64,000 nt of DNA from Psychrobacillus vulpis (lineage in GTDB: Bacteria; Bacillota; Bacilli; Bacillales_A; Planococcaceae), in assembly GCF_006861825.1 (NCBI RefSeq), contig NZ_VDGI01000019.1, positions 6,013-70,012 on the forward strand, read 5' to 3'. A program made the translations under genes and the position numbers. Of this stretch, positions 26,357 through 35,819 are shown piece by piece. Under the pieces are notes generated by a model that saw only the letters and a program-made list of their open reading frames with translations, was not told where the DNA came from and made no database searches. Within the stretch, counting starts at the first letter, position 1. Each line of letters begins with the position of its first letter.

Positions 26357-28926
26357 TGACATTTATGATGAAGCAGCTGGTACGCAATAAAGATCGACTC
26401 ATTCTTTCCGTGATTGGAGTGGTGTTAATTAGCAGTGTGCTCATTTATCTGTTCAGTTTAACGGAAACAACAAAAGGAACGATTAATAATCAACTACAAC
26501 AGAAATGGGAAAGCGCCTATGATCTTGTTGTCACTCCACCAGGGTCGATTTTCAATGAAGAAAACCTGATGGAACCAAATCACTTGAATGGAATTAGTGG
26601 AGGCATCAGCTACGATCAATACGAAGCAATCAAATCAATGAACGATGTAGCTGTTGCAGCACCAGTTTCAGTTTTGGGCTATACCACTTTAGGAATAACT
26701 ATGAAGGAAAAATTTAAAACAACGGACAATGGTATCTATAAGTATAAGATCATAGAGACATTTAATGATGGTTTATCCCAAAAAACTATACAAGATACAG
26801 AAATATACCGAGCTACTAATTGGAGTGGTTCCAGTGAGGAGTTAGGTTTTTGGGGAGATGATCAAGGCGAGATAAGTTTGAGTCAATATCAATTATTGGT
26901 TGGTATTGATCCGGTAGAAGAAGCGAAGCTTGTAGGATTGGATGAGGCTGTTCATATATCTGATACGAGTCGATACCTAGAGCCAAATGAAGATGCTATT
27001 TACGATGAGGCAGTGGACCGATTATTTGAAATTCCTGTTTTAATAAATAGTAAAAGCTTTTCTAATAGCCTGTTTCAGGTATCTCAAGAAAAATTAGCTA
27101 TCCCTTTTAATACTGAGGCTGAAAGGCAACAAGCTACTGAATTAATAAAAAAAGGAAATGGACGGGACTATTTTAATGGGCTGGAGACAGAGAAAGTAGA
27201 CAGTTTTGAGTTAACTGGTGAAGAATTGGAATCCATGATTTTTAAAGCTTTGTCTAACCCAAATGACAATCCTTCTTTATCAGTTCATGGAACTCAATTA
27301 GTTTTTAAATCCAGTATTCTTAATTATCAAAAAATAGAAAGTCCTTTTCCAGAGAGATGGTCATATAGTTACCAAGTTTCAAGCAAGCCTATCGAAGTGA
27401 GTGGCATTTTTAAAGATATCTTACCAGATTCAGGTTTCAGAAAAGCAGAATTGTTAGATCATAAATTGTCTGAAGACGGAGTACCACTTTTACCAGTATT
27501 GAGATTGAATATTGTTGGTAGCTTCTCTTCTGATAAATTAAATATTAGTAAAGACCCTTTCACTGAACTACCACTTGAGACATACCGTCCTGCACAGGCG
27601 GGGATAGTCCTTGGGCCAGACAATGAACCGTTAAATCCTTCTAGGACGATGAAAGGATCCGGTGTGCCAACAGGCCTGCTTACAAATCCACCTAACATAT
27701 TAACCACTGTGAAGGCAGCGGAAATCATTACGGGAGGAAACAGCATATCCTCCATTCGCATTAAAGTAAAAGGCATCGATGATATTGGAAATGTAGCGCA
27801 AGAAAAAATGGAACAAGTCAAAAACGATATTGAGCATTCGACTGGACTTCAAGTAATTATTACAAGAGGCTCGTCCCCTCAACCAACTATCACCCAAGTG
27901 GTCGAACACGATAAAACGCTTGGATGGATTGAACAACCCTGGATCCATATAGGTGCAGCAATCACCATTTTAAGAGAAACATCCTTAGGGTATACGAGTA
28001 TTCTAGTTACCATCCTTCTGATTGGTACGATGTATGTGTTTGCAACAACTTATGTCTCTTATTTAACTCGCAAGAAAGAATATAGTATATTTCTAGCACT
28101 TGGATGGCGAACGAGTATTCTTCGGAAAATGGTGCTAGGAGAAGCATTCTTTTACGTACTCCTAATCACTCTAATAGCCATTATTTTAGAAGTGATTTTT
28201 ATGCTAAATGGAAGCACGTTCAACTTTAGCAATATTGCTTTAGTATTCGGTACATCGCTCGTTATTTATGGTTTAGGTATAATTTTACCTCTTATACAAG
28301 TCGGACGATTGGAACCATATCAGGGAATTAAATCAGGAGAAATAACCAAAAAGTCTAAAAGGATTTTTAGTAATCAATCGATGATCGGGTTTGTTATGAA
28401 CCAAGTATCGCAAAGACCTGGAAGAAACCTTTTGTCTATTTTAGCCATTGCATTACCTTCTACATTACTATCCTTTTATTTATACGTATCATTCCGTCTA
28501 GAGGGAGTTTTATATACATCTTGGTTAGGAGAGTTTGTTGCAGTTGAGGTAAACAAATCTCACTACTTGATTATGGGCGCAGCTCTAATTATTGGTGCAC
28601 TTACTACAGCTGAGATGATGTGGCAAAATATTGTGGAAAGAGAAGGCGAACTAGCACTGTTTAAATCGATTGGTTGGAAAGATAAGACGGTTACGCATTC
28701 TATTATTATTGAAGGAGCTTTTTTGGGTTTATTGGCCGGAATAGTCGGTTTGGTTCTTTCTATTTCATACATTGGCCTTATGTATAAAGTCTTTCCTTGG
28801 GATTCATTAACGATTCTTTCATTGACAATTTGTCTCCCGGTGTTGGTTGGCATTCTAGGTGCATTCTTTCCCACAATCAAAGCCTTGCGAACAAATCCCT
28901 ATAACGTATTAAAAGAAAATGTGTGA
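26335..28926 (+). CDS. FtsX-domain ABC transporter permease
   Basis: This 863-aa permease has one N-terminal membrane segment (residues about 17-38), a large extracellular domain of about 500 residues, then a membrane block with two FtsX domains (about 555-690 and 740-860). The layout matches MacB-like or BceB-like permeases, with an unusually large ectodomain. ATG 26335 lies inside the ATPase gene; ATG 26353, overlapping the ATPase stop, is an alternative. The metallopeptidase-like lipoprotein follows 41 bases after its stop, so the three form one operon and may act as one envelope complex. Confidence 0.88.
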   Translation: MSEATSMMTFMMKQLVRNKDRLILSVIGVVLISSVLIYLFSLTETTKGTINNQLQQKWESAYDLVVTPPGSIFNEENLMEPNHLNGISGGISYDQYEAIKSMNDVAVAAPVSVLGYTTLGITMKEKFKTTDNGIYKYKIIETFNDGLSQKTIQDTEIYRATNWSGSSEELGFWGDDQGEISLSQYQLLVGIDPVEEAKLVGLDEAVHISDTSRYLEPNEDAIYDEAVDRLFEIPVLINSKSFSNSLFQVSQEKLAIPFNTEAERQQATELIKKGNGRDYFNGLETEKVDSFELTGEELESMIFKALSNPNDNPSLSVHGTQLVFKSSILNYQKIESPFPERWSYSYQVSSKPIEVSGIFKDILPDSGFRKAELLDHKLSEDGVPLLPVLRLNIVGSFSSDKLNISKDPFTELPLETYRPAQAGIVLGPDNEPLNPSRTMKGSGVPTGLLTNPPNILTTVKAAEIITGGNSISSIRIKVKGIDDIGNVAQEKMEQVKNDIEHSTGLQVIITRGSSPQPTITQVVEHDKTLGWIEQPWIHIGAAITILRETSLGYTSILVTILLIGTMYVFATTYVSYLTRKKEYSIFLALGWRTSILRKMVLGEAFFYVLLITLIAIILEVIFMLNGSTFNFSNIALVFGTSLVIYGLGIILPLIQVGRLEPYQGIKSGEITKKSKRIFSNQSMIGFVMNQVSQRPGRNLLSILAIALPSTLLSFYLYVSFRLEGVLYTSWLGEFVAVEVNKSHYLIMGAALIIGALTTAEMMWQNIVEREGELALFKSIGWKDKTVTHSIIIEGAFLGLLAGIVGLVLSISYIGLMYKVFPWDSLTILSLTICLPVLVGILGAFFPTIKALRTNPYNVLKENV

Positions 28927-28967
28927 AAAAATTAATCGAATTCACTCGTAGGAAAGGGGGATCTAAA

Positions 28968-30170
28968 ATGAAAAAATTAATGCTGCTAATAGGTTTCCTC
29001 ATCATCATTCTTTGTGGTTGTGCTACTGAACCTACTACGATAGAAGAAAAGACTTCCATAACTAAAGAAGAACAAGCGGCAATCGATAAACAAGAAGAAA
29101 TAGTTGGAGAAATTAACCTCGTCAAATCATACTTCTCTCAAATGGTTGAAGCTATAGAAAATAATGATGAGGAAGGGTTTTTAAAGTTTCAAAATAAGTC
29201 AAATTCCTTGTTTTATAAAGAACAAGAGAGGTGGATTGAAGAAGCCATTTTCAAGAAAAATCAGGGATATAATATTACCGTGCATCTTCGTAAGGTAAAT
29301 CTCATTTCTCTGGAAAAAGGAACAATCGAGTTGTCTGTTAATATGAAATATCAAGACACCGAATCCAATAACAAGGTTACCTATTCAATTCTAAAATTAA
29401 ATAACATTTGGAAAATAGACGATGTACCCTTTGAGAAAATTACCAAGGGCAATATTGCTGTACTTTATGTAACTGATTTAGAAGAACAAGCCCAGATGGT
29501 TCTGAATGAGGCCAGTGATATTATAGAACTCTACAGTAGAGAATTTGATTGGGAACCAAAGGAAATAACGATAAAACTCTATGATTCAATGGAGCAAGTA
29601 TCTGCCACTGTGCCTTGGACTGGATTAGCTGGTTGGAATGAGACAGGCGAATCACTTAAACTCATGATTCCATCAATGGTTCCAAACAATAGCTTTAACA
29701 TTCTTGCTCATGAGTTAAGCCATAAGATGCTCTCTGATTTCTCTAACGATAATCTTTCTCTATACCTTCAAGAGGGCGTCGCCTCTTTTCTTCAAAGTGT
29801 AGTCGAAAAGGATGAGACAGATAAACCCACCATTAATTTAAACAATCTAGCGGAGGTGGAACAACGGTTGTTAGAAAACGAAGAGTTGGTCTTTTTACCA
29901 ATCTCTGATATGAACAAACTAGACTACACCCAATCGTTTGAAATTTCTTCATTCGGTTTTTTACTTGCCGATTACTTAATAACAACGCAAGGTTTCGACA
30001 CATTTTTTTCGATGGTAAAAGATTTGGCAAATGACCCTTATATTGATAGTAGAAGCGAACATAAACTTCAAATACTGTCAGAGAGAACAACTAAGGCGTT
30101 GGAAAAGGTATTCGGTCCAGTTAATCAATTATCAGAAGACTATGCAAATTATCTTACCGATAAGAAATAA
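28968..30170 (+). CDS. HExxH peptidase-MA-like lipoprotein
   Basis: This 400-aa lipoprotein starts at ATG 28968 (AAAGGGGGAT upstream; the longer frame from 28923 lacks a leader at its N-terminus). Its lipobox is LCGC (Cys18). The middle contains an NTF2-like segment (about residues 45-150), then the zinc-peptidase motif HELSH (248-252) with a downstream Glu in YLQEGVASFL, the gluzincin arrangement of peptidase-MA-like domains. It is probably an extracytoplasmic metallopeptidase or a binding protein derived from one. The operon with the FtsX-type ABC transporter suggests processing or sensing of the transporter's peptide or protein substrate; that is an inference. Confidence 0.8.
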   Translation: MKKLMLLIGFLIIILCGCATEPTTIEEKTSITKEEQAAIDKQEEIVGEINLVKSYFSQMVEAIENNDEEGFLKFQNKSNSLFYKEQERWIEEAIFKKNQGYNITVHLRKVNLISLEKGTIELSVNMKYQDTESNNKVTYSILKLNNIWKIDDVPFEKITKGNIAVLYVTDLEEQAQMVLNEASDIIELYSREFDWEPKEITIKLYDSMEQVSATVPWTGLAGWNETGESLKLMIPSMVPNNSFNILAHELSHKMLSDFSNDNLSLYLQEGVASFLQSVVEKDETDKPTINLNNLAEVEQRLLENEELVFLPISDMNKLDYTQSFEISSFGFLLADYLITTQGFDTFFSMVKDLANDPYIDSRSEHKLQILSERTTKALEKVFGPVNQLSEDYANYLTDKK

Positions 30171-30206
30171 TTCGTTAACCCCATTTAAATCCAGTAGTTC
30201 AAATAA

Positions 30207-30248
30207 GCCCGGAAATCGAATCTCATTCTAAGGGATCGATTTCCGGGC
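30207..30248. terminator. hairpin between convergent lipoprotein and radical SAM genes
   Basis: GCCCGGAAATCGA and TCGATTTCCGGGC are exactly complementary over 13 bp with a 16-base loop. T-rich but not continuous T sequences follow on both sides. The truncated duplicate at 24969 keeps only the 3' arm. Confidence 0.7.
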
Positions 30249-30690
30249 ATTTATCCTGATTACTTTATTTTTGAAAATAATCTAAACCCCAAATCTCTGT
30301 CGATATCCGCACTTCCTACACATCTCTTCCACAGCTTCTCTTCTAGTAAATCCATCATAGAGGTTATTTGCTCGTTCTCCCTCTACAATTTCAGAGAATG
30401 GGGTTTTATTGATATTACCTAAATTAATCACACCATCACCATCAAGACAACATGGTACTACAGTTCCATCGACTAGAATAGCAGCTTGACTACGAAGTGC
30501 ATGACAAAATCCTTTACCATCATCCTCTGGTGCCTGTAAACTTGGCCATTGAAATTCATGGTCCTGGTTAATATAGATTCGATCTGCAATTTTAATCCCG
30601 CTTCCTGGTACTACTTTCTCTTCAATCTTGTAATCCAGGTTAAATTCTTTTTCCAAAATTTCTAAGGTTTCTTGGTTTCTTCTTATATCT
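30219..30690. repeat. 472-bp direct repeat, copy 2 (copy 1 at 24969-25440)
   Basis: See the partner copy: constant offset of 5250 bases and high identity. Together they bracket the ABC/lipoprotein operon and could recombine. Confidence 0.9.
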
Positions 30691-31157
30691 TCATTCGTTG
30701 CATCTTCTCTTTGAAGATTCCATAATCGAAATGAAATAATGACACCTTGTTCCGCCGCTTCTTTGGCAAAATCCAGAATGGTAGATAGGTATTGTTCTCG
30801 ATTTGTCGATCCTTCATGACCGTCAAAACTATGAAGCGAGAAGTTCATTTGGCGTAGCGCCGGCTTTCCGAGTAGTTTATGCCTATTTTTCTTAATGAGT
30901 GTCCCATTTGTTGTTATATTTACCTTAAATCCTTTGGCGTGGCTAGCATCCAACAATTGATCGATTCTTGGATGGAGAAGAGGCTCTCCTTTGACATGAA
31001 GATAAATATATTTCGTATGCGGTTTGATCTGATCTAGTATGTTATTAAACGCATCTAGTTTGATAATATTCGCTTTTCGACTCGGTGGAGGACAGAAGCT
31101 ACAAGCAAGATTACACACACTTGTAATTTCGATATACATCTTTTTGAATGTTTTCAA
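30282..31157 (-). CDS. radical SAM/SPASM domain protein
   Basis: This 291-aa enzyme uses a radical SAM [4Fe-4S] cluster bound by C15NLAC19SFC22. GEPLLHP and the TTNGTLI strand are typical of the radical SAM barrel. The C-terminal SPASM-like region has Cys in GKGFCHALRS, VVPCCLDGDG, and CRKCGYRQ, for one auxiliary cluster. The TTG start at 31157 has only a weak ribosome binding site. Substrate is unknown; SPASM proteins modify peptides or act in cofactor synthesis. It is convergent to the ABC/metallopeptidase operon, and a broken second copy lies on the other side of that operon, so the two may have travelled together. Confidence 0.88.
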   Translation of the reverse strand: MKTFKKMYIEITSVCNLACSFCPPPSRKANIIKLDAFNNILDQIKPHTKYIYLHVKGEPLLHPRIDQLLDASHAKGFKVNITTNGTLIKKNRHKLLGKPALRQMNFSLHSFDGHEGSTNREQYLSTILDFAKEAAEQGVIISFRLWNLQREDATNEDIRRNQETLEILEKEFNLDYKIEEKVVPGSGIKIADRIYINQDHEFQWPSLQAPEDDGKGFCHALRSQAAILVDGTVVPCCLDGDGVINLGNINKTPFSEIVEGERANNLYDGFTRREAVEEMCRKCGYRQRFGV

Positions 31158-31395
31158 CGTTTATTCACCATTCCAGTTCTGTTTTATTAAAATGACTAAC
31201 CTTCATTTTAACAGAATTTAAGGATTCATTGAGCACTGTTTCTCAAAAGGATTGTTTATTTTTATGAGTCGATGATTACTAAAACAGTATCATCTTATCA
31301 TTGAACGAAAATGCCATTTATTATACCGAATAGTTTTTGTTAGATTGGGGACGATATTTGTTGTATGACTTTATTAAAATGAAGGAGGAACAACA

Positions 31396-31638
31396 ATGGG
31401 TAAAAACACTCCAAAGCCGGATGATCGGTCAGATAATGTAGAAAAACTCAAAGATATGGTGAAAAACACAAAGGAAAATATGGAAGCGGCTGAAGAATTA
31501 ATGGCTTATTCAAATGAGAGTGAACGAGAAGCACTTAGACAAAAAAATGAACGCCGTGAAAAGAGTATTGGAGGTTTTCGACAAGAGATTTTAGATGAAG
31601 CTGCAGCAAGGAAAAACGGATATTCTGAAAATCAATAA
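31396..31638 (+). CDS. tlp: small acid-soluble spore protein, thioredoxin-like (Tlp)
   Basis: This 80-aa protein matches the Tlp family of minor SASPs: PKPDDRSDNVEKL, KENMEAAEELMA and NERREKSIGGFR. It is packaged in the forespore core. ATG 31396 follows AAGGAGG. The upstream GAATA...CGATATT resembles a SigG promoter only weakly. It shows that the organism forms endospores. A clear terminator follows. Confidence 0.92.
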   Translation: MGKNTPKPDDRSDNVEKLKDMVKNTKENMEAAEELMAYSNESEREALRQKNERREKSIGGFRQEILDEAAARKNGYSENQ

Positions 31639-31645
31639 TCAGTCT

Positions 31646-31680
31646 TTCAAAAGATGGAGAATTTCTCTCCATCTTTTTTC
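31646..31680 (+). terminator. terminator of tlp
   Basis: AAAGATGGAGA and TCTCCATCTTT form a perfect stem with a short loop, followed by TTTTTT. Confidence 0.85.
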
Positions 31681-31790
31681 ATTTTGAAGAGTCCTTAAGA
31701 ACCCCTATTATTTTTATTTTATGTAAATAAACATACCTACTTCTTTTTGGGACAACCTAAGTTATAAAAAAGTTGCATGAGGTGAAGTTC

Positions 31791-33323
31791 ATGATAATAG
31801 AAAGGTCGTCGGAATGGAAAGAAGGCTTTATAAAGAGACTAGAAAATCTGGAGCCATGGAGTAATTGGTCATTATACAATATGAGTTACGAAGTAGAAAA
31901 AAATAACCTGATTACAGAGTTCCGTGGTCTTCAATCTCCAAAATATTTACCCGCGCTCACACCTCTTAGCCATCAGTTGGAAGTAGCTGAAACAGTTATC
32001 GAGAGGATGAATGGAAAAGCAATTCTTGCGGATGAAGTTGGTCTCGGTAAAACGATTGAAGCTGGCTTAATTTTAAAAGAATATCTTATTCGTGGGCTTG
32101 TAAAAAAGGCTTTAATCTTAGCTCCAGCTTCTCTTATCAACCAATGGATCGAAGAATTGAATTATAAATTCTACATCCCCGCTATTGCTTATAAAAAAAG
32201 TTACTCACTAGACCACTATGATGTAGTAGTGATGAGTATGGATACTGCAAAGAAAAGCCCACATCGAGAACTCATATATGCGCAAGATTATGACATGATT
32301 ATTATAGATGAAGCCCACAAACTTAAAAACCATAAGACGAAAATCTACGAGTTTGTTCAAAGTTTAAAGAAAAAGTTTTGTTTGTTATTAACTGCCACGC
32401 CTATTCAAAATGATGTGTTTGAATTATTTTATCTTATATCCTTACTAAAGCCAGGACATCTAGGTAATTTTGAGACGTTCCAAACCTCATTTTCTGCTAG
32501 TAAACATAGTTTGGAACACGATGAATATTTGAGAGAATTGGTCAATCAAGTGATGGTCAGAAATAGAAGGCAGGACACTGGAATTGAATGGACGAATCGT
32601 AAAGTTCAAATAGTACCTATTCATTTTACTCCAGAAGAAAAAGAAGTTTACGATATGATTTTAGAGCTTAAAAATGTTTCTCCTGTTTTTTCAGGTGCCT
32701 TCTCTATGATTACGCTACAAAAGGAAATGTGCAGTAGCAAGGAAGCTACCTACTTAACATTAAACAAAATGCGACAAAATTGCGTTGAAGCAGATGAGGC
32801 CGAATTTGTAGAGCAGATCATTCAAAAATTGATGGCATTGGAAACAAATTCGAAAGCCGAAAAGGCTTATGAAATTGTTTCTGAAGCTAATGATAAGGTG
32901 ATTATTTTTACAGAATATCGTGCGAGTCAAGCCTATTTGCAATGGTATTTAAATTCAAAAGGAATTACGAGCGTTCTGTTTAACGGACAATTCAATAAAA
33001 ACAAACGAGAGTGGATGAAGCGACTTTTTAAGGAACAGGCGCAGGTTCTAATTGCGACTGAATCTGGAGGCGAGGGAATTAACCTGCAATTTTGCCACCA
33101 TGTCATAAACTATGATCTTCCTTGGAACCCAATGAAATTAGAGCAACGGATTGGACGTGTCCACCGATTAGGGCAAGAACATGATGTTCATATTTATAAT
33201 TTAGCTATCCATGACACGATTGAAGAAGATATATTGCATTTGCTTAATATGAAAATTGATGTTTTTGAAAAAGTAGTGGGTGAGTTAGACGATATTTTAT
33301 CTGCGTTTAAAAAATCTATTTAA
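31791..33323 (+). CDS. yqhH: SNF2-family helicase, YqhH-like
   Basis: This 510-aa Swi2/Snf2 ATPase has Walker A DEVGLGKT, DEAH box IIDEAHKLKN, and helicase C motifs ATESGGEGINLQ and EQRIGRVHRLGQ. It lacks the SWIM finger of the larger SNF2 protein at 2294. ATG 31791, after GAGGTG, is preferred to a TTG at 31773. It is followed by yqhG, the same gene pair as in Bacillus subtilis. Function is unknown there too, but the conserved pairing suggests a common task. Confidence 0.88.
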   Translation: MIIERSSEWKEGFIKRLENLEPWSNWSLYNMSYEVEKNNLITEFRGLQSPKYLPALTPLSHQLEVAETVIERMNGKAILADEVGLGKTIEAGLILKEYLIRGLVKKALILAPASLINQWIEELNYKFYIPAIAYKKSYSLDHYDVVVMSMDTAKKSPHRELIYAQDYDMIIIDEAHKLKNHKTKIYEFVQSLKKKFCLLLTATPIQNDVFELFYLISLLKPGHLGNFETFQTSFSASKHSLEHDEYLRELVNQVMVRNRRQDTGIEWTNRKVQIVPIHFTPEEKEVYDMILELKNVSPVFSGAFSMITLQKEMCSSKEATYLTLNKMRQNCVEADEAEFVEQIIQKLMALETNSKAEKAYEIVSEANDKVIIFTEYRASQAYLQWYLNSKGITSVLFNGQFNKNKREWMKRLFKEQAQVLIATESGGEGINLQFCHHVINYDLPWNPMKLEQRIGRVHRLGQEHDVHIYNLAIHDTIEEDILHLLNMKIDVFEKVVGELDDILSAFKKSI

Positions 33324-33353
33324 TGTAGCAGTGGCATTCGAAGGAGGATGTGC

Positions 33354-34136
33354 ATGTATCCACAACAAGTTCACAGTTATTTACAAACATTTTTTAGAGA
33401 GAACAATTGCCAAATATTAAGTGATAATAATCATTACATCACAGTTCAACTAACGATTGATATGGATAAAAAAATTATGAATCGCCCTTATTATTGGAAA
33501 TACTTAGAAAGTACAAATGGTGTGCCATGTCCTGCTCAATTAACATTCATTACAAATCAAAATAAGCTAGAAAAAGACATAAAAGGTGAAGTCGTGCACT
33601 TCGGTTCTCCAAGGCTCAATCAACTGTTTCAAGCGACAAAAGAGCTAGGGGCATTTGTGCAAATGTATGAGAAGGTAGTAGATAAGTTTGAATCAAGACC
33701 TTTTTTAACTCCTTGGTTAGGAGTGAATTATAAAGTGTCGTATTACAGTGATCAAACGAAAGAAATACTCCATTCTTTTGGAATTAATTTAATGACTGGT
33801 AATGTTGTAGAGGATTTTCAGGAATCACTAAGGGAAGTGGATTTTGGATCAGTTATGTCCGAAAATGTATTTCACTTACCTTATATTATTAAGCCTATCC
33901 GCGCTTTAGAGCGATTAGACTCGGTAATTGAAAATATTATACAACATGATGATCACACATGGGCAGAAGAAGCAAATAGAAGATGGCAAAGAGATTTAGA
34001 AGTATTAGAACACTTTTATGTCGGAATAGAAAACAGACCAGAATGTTACGAGATGGAGAAAAAAGCATTGAAAGAACAATATGAGTCAAGAATTAAAATT
34101 GAAATTATAAGTGGGGGAATATTTTATTTGAAATGA
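33354..34136 (+). CDS. yqhG: YqhG family protein
   Basis: This 260-aa protein of unknown function matches the YqhG family: MYPQQVHSYLQTFF start, RPYYWKYLE, and the conserved PAQLTF and FGSPRLNQ blocks. No membrane segment or signal peptide is seen. ATG 33354 lies six bases after AAGGAGG; an ATG at 33348 is too close to it. It forms an operon with the SNF2 gene 30 bases upstream. Confidence 0.85.
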   Translation: MYPQQVHSYLQTFFRENNCQILSDNNHYITVQLTIDMDKKIMNRPYYWKYLESTNGVPCPAQLTFITNQNKLEKDIKGEVVHFGSPRLNQLFQATKELGAFVQMYEKVVDKFESRPFLTPWLGVNYKVSYYSDQTKEILHSFGINLMTGNVVEDFQESLREVDFGSVMSENVFHLPYIIKPIRALERLDSVIENIIQHDDHTWAEEANRRWQRDLEVLEHFYVGIENRPECYEMEKKALKEQYESRIKIEIISGGIFYLK

Positions 34137-34168
34137 ATTTTGTTGATGAAATTAAGCAAATAATACAG

Positions 34169-34211
34169 CGTTCGATTAAGGTTATTTAACCTTAGATGAA
34201 CGCTTTTTTTG
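34169..34211 (+). terminator. terminator of yqhH-yqhG
   Basis: AGCGTTC and GAACGCT enclose an inner TAAGGTTATTTAACCTTA hairpin, followed by TTTTTTTG. Confidence 0.85.
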
Positions 34212-34292
34212 TTCAATAATAAAAGAAATAATTCAAAAGACATGCAGAAGACCACTTGTTATAAAGAGTGAATCGGAAAAATATGTAGGGGT

Positions 34293-34420
34293 TGTCAGGG
34301 GAAGGCGGCGACTCCAGCCGGAATAGCATGAGCTGAAGACCCTGGACTGAGCGTAGCGAGGGAAGCGGCTGAAGCCATGCCGGCGGAAAGCGTCCGCCTG
34401 GAACGGAAATCAACGATATC
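34293..34420. repeat. diverged member of the GC-rich interspersed repeat family
   Basis: CGACTCCAGCCGGAATAGC, GAAGACCCTGGACTGAGCGT and GCCGGCGGAAAGCG blocks follow the same order as in the R1 repeats elsewhere in the window, in an otherwise AT-rich gap. Further scraps (GCGAGGAGGCTGAGGCAACG at about 34507) follow near 34.5 kb. Confidence 0.6.
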
Positions 34421-34540
34421 CCGATAAAAAGAGAGTATGTGAACAACTTGTCATTCACCATACTCTCTATGAAATCTCTTGGAGGATTTTTTCAGTGCCC
34501 TCCTACGCGAGGAGGCTGAGGCAACGCCAATGATACAAAC

Positions 34541-34580
34541 AAAAAAGCCCGAGAATCCAAAAATAGATTCTCGAGCTTTT
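34541..34580 (-). terminator. terminator of the tRNA operon
   Basis: On the minus strand CTCGAGAATC, an 8-base loop, and GATTCTCGGGC are followed by TTTTTTG. It lies just after the last tRNA of the leftward operon. Confidence 0.85.
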
Positions 34581-34588
34581 ATTAATGA

Positions 34589-34660
34589 TGACCCCTACGG
34601 GATTCGAACCCGTGTTACCGCCGTGAAAGGGCGGTGTCTTAACCGCTTGACCAAGGGGCC
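34589..34660 (-). tRNA. tRNA-Glu (TTC)
   Basis: The 72-nt cloverleaf has acceptor GGCCCCT/AGGGGTC, anticodon loop CTTTCAC (TTC), and T arm GGGTTCGAATCCC. CCA is not encoded. It is the last tRNA of the operon. Confidence 0.93.
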
Positions 34661-34669
34661 AATATATAA

Positions 34670-34760
34670 TGGCGGAGAAGGAGGGATTTGAACCCTCGCG
34701 CCGGTTACCCGACCTACACCCTTAGCAGGGGCGCCTCTTCAGCCACTTGAGTACTTCCCC
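34670..34760 (-). tRNA. tRNA-Ser (GCT)
   Basis: This tRNA has a long variable arm, anticodon loop CTGCTAA (GCT), acceptor GGGGAAG/CTTCTCC and encoded CCA. Confidence 0.93.
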
Positions 34761-34821
34761 ATAGGCTCTAAGGTATAACTTCGAACCATCGACCACAGCT
34801 AAGCTGTAGGTCTAAAAATGA

Positions 34822-34892
34822 AGCGGGTGAAGAGAATCGAACTCTCATCATCAGCTTGGAAGGCTGAGGTTTTACCACTAAACTACACCCGC
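34822..34892 (-). tRNA. tRNA-Gly (TCC)
   Basis: The 71-nt cloverleaf has acceptor GCGGGTG/CACCCGC, anticodon loop CTTCCAA (TCC) and T arm GAGTTCGATTCTC. CCA is not encoded. Confidence 0.93.
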
Positions 34893-34898
34893 ATAAAA

Positions 34899-34974
34899 TG
34901 GTGGCTCAGGACGGAATCGAACCGCCGACACAAGGATTTTCAGTCCTTTGCTCTACCGACTGAGCTACTGAGCC
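34899..34974 (-). tRNA. tRNA-Phe (GAA)
   Basis: The acceptor is GGCTCAG/CTGAGCC, the anticodon loop CTGAAAA (GAA), and CCA is encoded. The spacer 34975-35115 is a GC-richer non-coding stretch with no gene. Confidence 0.93.
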
Positions 34975-35115
34975 TCTTCGATTTACGCTAAGCGGCGCAT
35001 TTCTTTGTCAGCTGCACTCGCTCTATCAGTCACGTACTTGGGTACGCTCCTTCTTTCGCTCGATTGCTTCCTCGACCTGCTTGCTTATCCTAAATCTCAA
35101 TCAAATTAAAAAAAA

Positions 35116-35191
35116 TGGCGGTCCCGACCGGGATCGAACCGGCGATCTCCTGCGTGACAGGCAGGCATGTTAACCGCTACACCACGGGACC
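35116..35191 (-). tRNA. tRNA-Asp (GTC)
   Basis: The acceptor is GGTCCCG/CGGGACC, the anticodon loop CTGTCAC (GTC), and CCA is encoded. Confidence 0.93.
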
Positions 35192-35194
35192 ATT

Positions 35195-35271
<77 letters not shown>

Positions 35272-35395
35272 ACAATAATATTTTTAGATTTTAAATCTAC
35301 TACGCATTTAAGTGAGTTTTACGTCTTCCACGCTTCGCTTGCGTCGACGTTAATCGCTTTCTTCGTAAAGCGATTTGCTAATAGTTTTTAAAAAA

Positions 35396-35488
35396 TGGAG
35401 GAGGAAGAGGGATTCGAACCCCCGCGCGGTATGACCCGCCTGTCGGTTTTCAAGACCGATCCCTTCAGCCAGACTTGGGTATTCCTCC
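35396..35488 (-). tRNA. tRNA-Ser (TGA)
   Basis: This is a class II tRNA with a long variable arm, anticodon loop CTTGAAA (TGA), acceptor GGAGGAA/TTCCTCC and encoded CCA. It is the first tRNA of the leftward operon. Confidence 0.93.
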
Positions 35489-35509
35489 GAAATATTAAGG
35501 ACAAGATAT

Positions 35510-35539
35510 ATTATAAAACATTTTTCATGACAAATGCAA
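35510..35539 (-). promoter_or_regulatory. SigA-type promoter of the tRNA operon
   Basis: On the minus strand TTGCAT (35534-35539), an 18-base spacer and TATAAT (35510-35515) lie 22 bases before the first tRNA. The remaining gap to 35819 shows no gene. Confidence 0.65.
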
Positions 35540-35819
35540 TACTTTTTTGAAAAAAGTTATTTATTATTAGTTGATAGCATTTTATGTCAATTTAATTTTG
35601 TTCGAATACTAAAGAATATACCTTAAGTTGCTAATAATTGTCTATAGTTTTTTTACAAGAATTAATAACTTGCTGCATAGGCTATGTTGAGTAGAATAAA
35701 ATTTCTTGTCTAAATGCACAGCATTCATTCATAAATATTATTCTTAAAAAATATACATATAGTTCGTTTGTATATTCATCTTTATCGGCTTATCATTAAA
35801 AGAGAGAGTAATTATAAAA

